Source: Gemmatimonadota bacterium
Lineage (GTDB): Bacteria > Latescibacterota > UBA2968 > UBA8231
Direction: 5' to 3'
Length of the DNA stretch: 5,928 nucleotides
Assembly (NCBI GenBank): GCA_009845645.1
Contig: VXZF01000420.1
Span: 1-5,928 of the forward strand
The translations under genes and the position numbers were made by a program. The notes under the pieces are model-generated. The model was given only the letters and a program-made list of their open reading frames with translations. It ran no database searches and was not told the origin of the DNA. Position 1 is the stretch's first letter; each line of letters starts with the position of its first letter. Below are positions 1 to 4,622 of this stretch, piece by piece.

Positions 1-1040
1 GCGATGTGCAGACGAATCGCCGTCGCCGGTCCTAGCTCATACGCGCTGTGCATGCCGATTCCCATACCCAGAAAGCGCGCCGCGTCGTAATAGCGCTTGA
101 GCGCCAGCGGTCCTGCGTAGGCGTCGGGAGCGGAAATGTCGGCTGGCTGCCAGCGGCGTAGCGCGTCCAGATCCAGTGCCGCGTCTAGGGCATCATCGCC
201 GTAGCGACCCTTGGTGCTGGGATGTGGGATCAGCGGCGGCAGCCAAGCGTGCGACGAGATTGGTATGGTGCTCAATAGCCGCAGGCGATGGCCGGCGCGG
301 AAGATGTGAGCAAAACGCCCGCCCACTGGTTCCTCAATCCATTCCGGATGGTAGTCCTCGACTTCGCGCATAAAGCGCAGCGCCTGCGCCTCGCCCCAAG
401 AAGCGTGTGGATCGACGCGAATGTCCACGTCCGCACCCACGGCTGCGCGAATGTTGCGCACCAATTCCACATAGTGCTGCGGCTCAAAATCGCACATCGA
501 GAGCTTGATGTTTTGGAAGCCGTGGGTGCGGATAATCTCCTGTACGTAGGATGGATAACTCTCAAAGGTGACGGCGTTTTTGCCGTTGAGGTCGGGGAAG
601 CTATACCAGGTGTAGGCCGACATTGGCACGCGCTCTGCCAAGGGGGTTTCCAGCGCGAAGAGTTCGTGCAAGTACTGGCCCAACGGTCGGTCGGCGATTT
701 TGCCGCTCAGGTCCCAATAGGCCAAGCCCATATCGGCGCGGATGCTTGGGTCAAAAGGATTTTTGCCTAGGACTTTGCCCTTTAATTCTTCGGCGTCTGC
801 GTTGGCTCCCTCGGCAATGCCGATCAAGCCTTTATCGGTCTCGAACTCGGCAAAGGTAAAACTCTCGGCCGAGCCGTCCCAGCGTTTGGTCCCAACCCAG
901 GGCATTAGCACCCGGAAGACGCGCACGTCGCGGATGGTATGCCCGGCTGCAAAGCCCTCGGCTTGGATGAGCTGTTCGACGGCCTTGGCTTGGGCGACGG
1001 TCTCGCGGTCGAATTCGGCTAGCTCTGCTATGGGGTCCAC
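1..1040 (-). CDS. Enolase-superfamily enzyme, glucarate-dehydratase-like (C-terminus cut by window edge)
   Basis: Reading leftward from a GTG at 1040, 346 codons stay open to the window edge, so the C-terminus is missing. The start is set by a strong GGAGG (1049-1053) 8 nt upstream; an in-frame TAG at 1071-1073 excludes a longer form. The N-terminal capping domain covers about residues 35-130. Barrel landmarks follow: NIKLS (177-181), RVDPHASW (208-215, metal ligand D210), WIEEP (234-238, ligand E236), PISSHAW (260-266) at the expected third metal-ligand strand, and SAPD (303-306) with GIGMHS (327-332), matching the Asp-His dyad (D306, H331). The DP.xxW and MHS motifs resemble glucarate dehydratase and relatives, which dehydrate sugar diacids to 2-keto-3-deoxy acids in the cytoplasm. 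Oddly, the second Lys of the KxK motif is Ser181, and no obvious Asn or Glu third ligand is seen. Family is confident; substrate unknown. Divergent from the protease-sialidase operon. Confidence 0.88.
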   Translation of the reverse strand, partial: MDPIAELAEFDRETVAQAKAVEQLIQAEGFAAGHTIRDVRVFRVLMPWVGTKRWDGSAESFTFAEFETDKGLIGIAEGANADAEELKGKVLGKNPFDPSIRADMGLAYWDLSGKIADRPLGQYLHELFALETPLAERVPMSAYTWYSFPDLNGKNAVTFESYPSYVQEIIRTHGFQNIKLSMCDFEPQHYVELVRNIRAAVGADVDIRVDPHASWGEAQALRFMREVEDYHPEWIEEPVGGRFAHIFRAGHRLRLLSTIPISSHAWLPPLIPHPSTKGRYGDDALDAALDLDALRRWQPADISAPDAYAGPLALKRYYDAARFLGMGIGMHSAYELGPATAIRLHI

Positions 1041-1048
1041 GTTGATTT

Positions 1049-1053
1049 CCTCC
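1049..1053 (-). promoter_or_regulatory. Shine-Dalgarno site fixing the GTG start at 1040
   Basis: The minus strand reads GGAGG followed by AAATCAAC and then GTG. The 8-nt spacing is ideal. This decides the otherwise easily missed GTG start, because the first in-frame ATG (residue 46 of the protein) would remove part of the capping domain. Confidence 0.8.
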
Positions 1054-1073
1054 GGTCTAATGGTCGTCGGCTA

Positions 1074-1101
1074 GTACTAATCCTGCTTTTCTAGACGTCA
1101 A
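1074..1101 (-). promoter_or_regulatory. Candidate sigma70-type promoter for the leftward enolase-superfamily gene
   Basis: On the minus strand, TTGACG (1096-1101) matches five of six positions of the -35 consensus. A 16-nt spacer leads to TAGTAC (1074-1079), which matches only three of six positions of the -10 consensus. It lies 34 bp upstream of the GTG start. The -10 element is poor, so this is a tentative call. Confidence 0.25.
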
Positions 1102-1166
1102 AGAAGGCGGACGATCTGAATCTACTAAGACATACTTTTTCCCTGCAACCGCTATAGGAGACGCCC

Positions 1167-1196
1167 TTGCTCTGCTCCGATTCGATAGGGTATATT
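1167..1196 (+). promoter_or_regulatory. Candidate promoter for the protease-sialidase-dehydratase operon
   Basis: TATATT at 1191-1196 matches the -10 consensus at five of six positions. It is preceded after 18 nt by TTGCTC (1167-1172), a weak -35 that matches three of six. Transcription would begin near 1203, leaving a leader of about 37 nt before the ATG at 1240. Position and AT content support it, but the -35 is poor. Confidence 0.33.
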
Positions 1197-1225
1197 CCAC
1201 GTATCTAACCAATGATTTCCTTTCC

Positions 1226-1230
1226 AAGGA
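1226..1230 (+). promoter_or_regulatory. Shine-Dalgarno site of the aspartic protease, within a small inverted repeat
   Basis: AAGGA lies 9 nt before the ATG at 1240. It is also the right arm of a short inverted repeat, TCCTT (1218-1222), TCC loop, AAGGA, so the ribosome site could pair with the sequence just upstream. The stem is only 5 bp and may be chance. Confidence 0.5.
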
Positions 1231-1239
1231 TCGCATTAC

Positions 1240-1596
1240 ATGGGAACGTTCAACGTACAGATTAGCATCGGCGACCAACAGCGGGCACAATGGATCGACT
1301 TGGATGCGCTAGTGGATACAGGGGCGTCTATAACCTCAGTTCCGGCGTCCGTTCTGCGCCAACTGGGGGTGACGCCCTTGATGCAACAGCGTTTTCAGTT
1401 TGGCCAAGGTGAGGTTCGGCTTATGGACGTTGGCCAGACGTGGCTGCGAGTTGAAGGGCGAGAGGTGGTTACGCTCGTTTTATTCAATGCGGAGGAGACC
1501 GTGCCGTTGCTAGGTGCTCTGGCCCTTGAAGGCGTATTCATGGGCGTCAATCCAGTAGCCAAAAGACTTGAGCCGGTAGAAGGATTTATGGTATAG
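1240..1596 (+). CDS. Small clan AA (retropepsin-like) aspartic protease
   Basis: The 118-residue product carries the aspartyl-protease signature ALVDTGASITSVP at 23-35, with catalytic Asp26 in the DTG triad. A second family hallmark follows near 89-103: PLLGALALEG followed by a GVNPV-like strand, equivalent to the flap and psi-loop end of single-domain retropepsins. Proteins of this type act as homodimers, each subunit supplying one Asp, and about 110-130 residues is normal for the bacterial members. No signal peptide or membrane segment is seen, so it is probably cytoplasmic. The start is supported by AAGGA (1226-1230), 9 nt upstream. It is the first gene of a probable operon, ending 10 bp before the sialidase. 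Its natural substrate is unknown, and a processing role on its operon partners is only a guess. No mobile-element gene flanks it, so it looks like a domesticated host gene rather than part of a retroelement. Confidence 0.85.
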   Translation: MGTFNVQISIGDQQRAQWIDLDALVDTGASITSVPASVLRQLGVTPLMQQRFQFGQGEVRLMDVGQTWLRVEGREVVTLVLFNAEETVPLLGALALEGVFMGVNPVAKRLEPVEGFMV

Positions 1597-1606
1597 GGCC
1601 AACGGC

Positions 1607-2641
1607 ATGATCGATTCCATCGACCTCTTTGAGAGTGGCACCCAAGGCTACCATACCTTTCGCATCCCAGCCCTGATTACCACGCTCACCGGTACGGTAC
1701 TCGCCTTTTGCGAGGGCCGCAAAAACGCGCGCGGGGACACCGGTGACATTGACATGCTGCTGCGGCGCAGCGACGACGGTGGGCAGACGTTTGCTCCCTT
1801 TGAGTTAGTGTGGGACGATGGCCCGAACACCTGTGGCAATCCCTGTCCGGTGATGGATGCCCGCACAGGGGCGATTTCTCTGCTGATGACGCACAACCTC
1901 GGCCATGACCACGAGTCCGAGATCATCGACCAAACGAGCGAGGGCACCCGTACGGTGTGGCTGACGCGCAGCGAAGACGACGGACGCACTTGGTCGCCGC
2001 CGGTGGAGATCACTTCTGTAGCAAAGCGACCTAACTGGACCTGGTACGCCACCGGCCCAGGCGCTGGTATCCAGCTAGCCACTGGCCGGCTCGTCATCCC
2101 CTGCGACCACATCGAAGCGGGCACCAAGAAATACTATTCGCATGTCTTGCTCAGCGACGATGGCGGCCAGAGTTGGCGGCTCGGCGGCTCGACCCCGCAA
2201 GACCAAGTCAACGAGTGCGAAGTAGTAGAGCTGCAGGACGGTCGTTTGCTGCTCAACATGCGCAACTACGACCCAAGCATCCGCGCCCGCGCCTTTTCGT
2301 TTAGCGACGACGGCGGTCAGAGTTGGTCGTCCATAGCGCGCGACCCCGTCCTCGTCGAGCCGATCTGCCAAGCGAGTATCCGCCGGGTTGGCACTAGCGT
2401 ACTTTTTTCCAACCCCGCCAGCACCGAGGGCCGCCAGAACATGACTGTGCGGCTCAGCGACGACGATGGCCAAACGTGGGCCAGCGCCCGCGTTCTACAC
2501 CCTGGCCCGGCCGCATATTCCTGTCTGGCCGTTCTGCCCGATGGCCGCGCCGCTTGTCTCTATGAATGCGGTGCCGAGCATCCCTACGAGCGCTTGACTT
2601 TGGCCCGCTTCTCGCTGGATTGGGTGCGCGACGCGCCCTGA
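1607..2641 (+). CDS. GH33-type sialidase (exo-alpha-sialidase family, six-bladed beta-propeller)
   Basis: The 344-residue product reads as a complete sialidase propeller, hydrolysing terminal sialic or related ulosonic acids from glycans. FRIP at 18-21 supplies the first Arg of the triad (R19). The acid/base Asp lies in ARGDTGDID (41-49, D44 or D47). NECEVVEL (202-208) gives the Glu that polarises the nucleophile, LNMR (216-219) the second Arg, the Arg at 276 the third, and GPAAY (300-304) the Tyr nucleophile (Y304). Five Asp boxes occur, at 55, 122, 183, 233 and 284. All expected catalytic residues are present, so activity is likely. There is no signal peptide, so the enzyme looks cytoplasmic and would act on imported oligosaccharides; secretion by another route cannot be excluded. 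The start has only a weak AGGG (1595-1598) overlapping the protease stop codon, which suggests translational coupling. The stop overlaps the next gene's ribosome site. Sialic acid versus Kdn or Kdo specificity cannot be read from sequence. Confidence 0.88.
   Translation: MIDSIDLFESGTQGYHTFRIPALITTLTGTVLAFCEGRKNARGDTGDIDMLLRRSDDGGQTFAPFELVWDDGPNTCGNPCPVMDARTGAISLLMTHNLGHDHESEIIDQTSEGTRTVWLTRSEDDGRTWSPPVEITSVAKRPNWTWYATGPGAGIQLATGRLVIPCDHIEAGTKKYYSHVLLSDDGGQSWRLGGSTPQDQVNECEVVELQDGRLLLNMRNYDPSIRARAFSFSDDGGQSWSSIARDPVLVEPICQASIRRVGTSVLFSNPASTEGRQNMTVRLSDDDGQTWASARVLHPGPAAYSCLAVLPDGRAACLYECGAEHPYERLTLARFSLDWVRDAP
1769..2479 (+). repeat. Five Asp-box (BNR) repeats inside the sialidase gene
   Basis: Eight-residue S-x-D-x-G-x-T/S-W/F boxes are encoded at 1769-1792, 1970-1993, 2153-2176, 2303-2326 and 2456-2479. 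The third and fourth are identical at protein level (SDDGGQSW) and nearly identical in DNA. Spacings are 67, 61, 50 and 51 residues, as expected for one box per propeller blade. These are structural turns outside the active site. Confidence 0.9.
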
Positions 2642-2645
2642 GGAG
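2641..2645 (+). promoter_or_regulatory. Shine-Dalgarno site overlapping the sialidase stop codon
   Basis: AGGAG begins on the last base of the sialidase TGA and sits 5 nt (all T) before the ATG at 2651. The arrangement supports co-translation of the sialidase and the downstream enzyme. Confidence 0.75.
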
Positions 2646-2650
2646 TTTTT

Positions 2651-3817
2651 ATGAAAATCACCGACATCCGCACCCTCTGCCTCTCTCGTCCCCACGAACC
2701 CGAGCGCCAGTGGTTCAGTGCCTCCTTCTACGTGGAAAAAGCCGACTGTCCCATCGTCATTATCGACACGGACGCTGGCTTGCAGGGCATTGCTGAGCCT
2801 TCTACCTATGGCGATCCACCGGTCATTCGCCAGCGGCTCGACGCGCTCAAGCCCAGTCTCATTGGCCGCGACCCGCTCGACCCGGATCTTGTGTCCAGAC
2901 CCACTGGCGACCGCTCGATGTACATTGCCTACGCTGGTCTCGAACTGGCGCTGTGGGATCTGCGCGCCAAGGCGCAAAACAAAACCGTCGCCGAACTCAT
3001 CGTCCCCCTCATCACGCCCGATACGCCTGATCGCAAACCGCGCACCCTCTTCCGCCTCTACGCTTCGGGCGGCGTCCAGTACGACTGGGACGACCGCCCA
3101 ACATCCGTCGTCGATGAAGCGCGCGCCCTCGCCGACCGGGGCTTTACCGCCTATAAGATGCGGCTGGGCACTGAGTGGTCGTGGTCGGGCGTCACGGTTG
3201 CGCAGATGATCGACCTGTTGCAGGAGGTGACCGACGCGGTGGGCGAGCGCATGGAGCTGATGCTGGAGGGTAATTGCCGCCTCGACGAGGCACAAGCCCG
3301 CGAGATTGGCCACTTTCTCGACGAAGCGGGCTGGACGTGGTTTGAAGAACCGCTGCCCAAAGAGCAGATTGACGGCTACACCCGCCTCAACGCCGAATTG
3401 CATCTGCCCATTACCGGCGGCGAATCCAACTCGACCCTCGCCGAGTTTGAGCCGTTCTTCGCGCAGAAAGCGTACGCCAAGGGCCAGCTCGATGTCGGCG
3501 TCTGTAGCCTCGGCGAGGCCATCCGCATCTACCACTGCGCCAAAGAGTATGGCGTCGAGCTTTTCACTCAGAACTGGCACAACGGCCTGTTGACCATATC
3601 TAACGCACACTTCCTCGCCGCTCTTCCCGAGGAACACGTGCTGGAAATGTTCATCGGCCAAGGGCCGTTGCAATGGGACATCCTCAAAGACCCGCCCGCG
3701 ACCGAAGGTTATCTCGCGCTGCCCGACGCGCCCGGCTGGGGTGTGGAGCTAGCTGACGACCTTGAAACGCGCTTTCCCTATATTCCTGGGCCTTGGGGCC
3801 GTGCGGTGGAGCGTTGA
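2651..3817 (+). CDS. Mandelate racemase/muconate lactonizing enzyme family protein (enolase superfamily)
   Basis: The 388 residues have a full-length architecture: capping domain (about 1-125), then a (beta/alpha)7-beta barrel and a C-terminal cap segment. The start is fixed by AGGAG 5 nt upstream. The catalytic K-x-R motif is YKMR (168-171), as in acid-sugar dehydratases of the mandelate racemase subgroup. Metal-ligand positions are LEGN (205-208, E206 where Asp is usual), WFEEP (230-234, E232) and TGGES (255-259, E258). QLDVG (279-283) offers the dyad Asp (D281). The following strand reads LFTQNWHNGL (304-313), so the usual dyad His position is Gln307 by my alignment, with His310 three residues later. 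Such enzymes abstract the alpha proton of a carboxylate with Mg2+ and dehydrate or epimerise sugar acids. It is clearly a different subgroup from the leftward enolase-superfamily gene at 1040. Being third in the operon implies its substrate may derive from glycan breakdown. Substrate and even reaction type remain unassigned. Confidence 0.9.
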   Translation: MKITDIRTLCLSRPHEPERQWFSASFYVEKADCPIVIIDTDAGLQGIAEPSTYGDPPVIRQRLDALKPSLIGRDPLDPDLVSRPTGDRSMYIAYAGLELALWDLRAKAQNKTVAELIVPLITPDTPDRKPRTLFRLYASGGVQYDWDDRPTSVVDEARALADRGFTAYKMRLGTEWSWSGVTVAQMIDLLQEVTDAVGERMELMLEGNCRLDEAQAREIGHFLDEAGWTWFEEPLPKEQIDGYTRLNAELHLPITGGESNSTLAEFEPFFAQKAYAKGQLDVGVCSLGEAIRIYHCAKEYGVELFTQNWHNGLLTISNAHFLAALPEEHVLEMFIGQGPLQWDILKDPPATEGYLALPDAPGWGVELADDLETRFPYIPGPWGRAVER

Positions 3818-3830
3818 GGGCGCATTCAAA

Positions 3831-3849
3831 ACCCACATCGGGTGTTTTT
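3831..3849 (+). terminator. Weak rho-independent terminator candidate after the operon
   Basis: ACCC (3831-3834), a 5-nt ACATC loop and GGGT (3840-3843) form a short stem. It is followed after one G by five T (3845-3849), and preceding A bases can extend the pairing over a bulged G. It sits 14 bp after the stop of the enolase-superfamily gene and before the next promoter, which is where a terminator would be expected. The stem is short, so confidence is moderate. Confidence 0.42.
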
Positions 3850-3872
3850 CGATGGTAGGGTAGCCCTAGTAT

Positions 3873-3900
3873 TTGACAACTGCCCTTGGCCTCCTATAAA
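3873..3900 (+). promoter_or_regulatory. Strong sigma70-type promoter for the RraA-family gene
   Basis: TTGACA (3873-3878) is a perfect -35. After 16 nt comes TATAAA (3895-3900), and an alternative TAAAAT (3897-3902) would give an 18-nt spacer. Transcription would start near 3907-3909, giving a leader of about 25 nt before the ATG at 3933. This is the best promoter in the window and makes the gene an independent transcription unit. Confidence 0.7.
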
Positions 3901-3923
3901 ATAGTCCGCCCTCATTTACTTTT

Positions 3924-3927
3924 GGAG
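3924..3927 (+). promoter_or_regulatory. Shine-Dalgarno site of the RraA-family gene
   Basis: GGAG lies 5 nt before the ATG at 3933, in a short leader downstream of the strong promoter. It supports this start over later in-frame ATGs. Confidence 0.65.
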
Positions 3928-3932
3928 CCAAC

Positions 3933-4622
3933 ATGATTAAAGATCCTCCGCTACTAACGGTCCGCCGCAACTTTCCGCGGCCCTCGGAAGCTGTCCTGCG
4001 CGCTCTGCGCAATGTTCCCACTGGCTTTATCGTCGATTGCATGAATGGCCGTGGCGCACTCGACTATCTCATCAAGCCGCTCGATCCCGACAACTGCAAG
4101 TTCGTCGCGCCTGTTGTCACCTGTCATCCGGGGCCGGGCGACAACCTCGCCGTCTTTGCCGCGCTTGAGGTTGCGCAGCGGGGAGACGCGATCTTCATTG
4201 CTACGGATACGTTCACCAAGACTGCGGTTGCCGGCGACAACATGATGGCCATGGGCCGCAACCGCGGCGTGGTCGGTTTGGTCACCGACGGCCTGATGCG
4301 CGACATAGATGGGATAGTGCCCGTTGGTTTGCCCGCCTTTTGCCGGGGCATTACGCCCAACTCCTGTACCCGCAATGGCCCAGGCACGGCTGGGATGCCG
4401 GTGGTCATGGGCGGGATCTGCGTGGATGCTGGTGAGATCGCGGTTGCCGACCAAGACGGGGTGGTGGTCATTCCCCACGACCAGTTCGATCACGTCTGCG
4501 CAACCCTACCCCAAGTGCGCGAGGCCGAGGAAAACCTCTCTCGCCAGATCCGCTTAGGTTTGGACAATATGGAGGGGATACGCGAGCTACTTGACTCGGA
4601 CCGCACGGAGCACGTCGACTAA
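3933..4622 (+). CDS. RraA family protein, HMG/CHA-aldolase-like
   Basis: The 229-residue product matches the RraA fold, formerly misannotated as demethylmenaquinone methyltransferase. Family members include 4-hydroxy-4-methyl-2-oxoglutarate/4-carboxy-4-hydroxy-2-oxoadipate aldolases, which are Mg2+-dependent class II pyruvate aldolases and oxaloacetate decarboxylases, and the RNase E inhibitor RraA. The core reads GPGDN (67-71), AGDNMMAMG (100-108), GVVGLVTDG (112-120) and MRD (122-124), where R123 and D124 are the substrate and metal-coordinating pair of catalytic members. A typical tail follows: PAFCRG (134-139), NGPG (148-151), then CVDAGEIAVADQDGVVVIP (163-181). Retention of R123/D124 favours an aldolase or decarboxylase over a pure RNase E regulator. 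It has its own promoter, starts 115 bp after the enolase-superfamily gene, and its TAA overlaps the stop of the convergent neighbour. Substrate is unknown; a 2-keto acid made by the nearby dehydratases is a reasonable inference. Alternative: a regulator with a vestigial active site. Confidence 0.87.
   Translation: MIKDPPLLTVRRNFPRPSEAVLRALRNVPTGFIVDCMNGRGALDYLIKPLDPDNCKFVAPVVTCHPGPGDNLAVFAALEVAQRGDAIFIATDTFTKTAVAGDNMMAMGRNRGVVGLVTDGLMRDIDGIVPVGLPAFCRGITPNSCTRNGPGTAGMPVVMGGICVDAGEIAVADQDGVVVIPHDQFDHVCATLPQVREAEENLSRQIRLGLDNMEGIRELLDSDRTEHVD

Larger units (their letters stand above)
1041..1239. other. Divergent intergenic region
   Basis: This 199-bp gap separates the leftward enolase-superfamily gene from the rightward protease operon and is visibly more AT-rich than the flanking genes. 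It holds the two ribosome binding sites and candidate promoters in both directions. A minus-strand open frame crosses it (stop at 1057), but its third codon positions lack the GC bias of the real genes, so I do not call it. I see no convincing operator palindrome. Confidence 0.6.

Noticed and set aside
288..770. A 160-residue plus-strand open frame inside the glucarate-dehydratase-like gene
   Set aside because: The minus strand encodes an unbroken 346-codon enolase-superfamily protein with all main landmarks, so this is its antisense shadow.
1218..1230. TCCTT-TCC-AAGGA inverted repeat covering the protease ribosome site, as a possible translational switch
   Set aside because: A 5-bp stem with a 3-nt loop is short and likely unstable; chance occurrence is easy, so no riboswitch or thermometer is claimed.
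1057..1290. A 77-residue minus-strand frame across the divergent intergenic region, ending just before the ribosome site of the leftward gene
   Set aside because: It would overlap the start of the protease gene. Third codon positions lack the GC preference of neighbouring genes, and no motif is seen. A short version from the ATG near 1233 is not excluded but has no support.
1240..1596. The retropepsin-like protease as a sign of a retroelement or integrated retron
   Set aside because: No reverse transcriptase, integrase, terminal repeats or target duplications are seen, and small clan AA proteases of this kind are common chromosomal genes in bacteria.
2495..3673. A 392-residue minus-strand open frame antisense to the second enolase-superfamily gene
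   Set aside because: It is slightly longer than the real gene but shows no recognisable motif. The plus strand has clear enolase-superfamily landmarks, a good ribosome site and operon spacing. Long antisense frames are expected in GC-rich genes.
3954..4493. A 179-residue minus-strand open frame antisense to the RraA gene
   Set aside because: The plus strand carries the full RraA core and a strong promoter; the minus frame has no motif.
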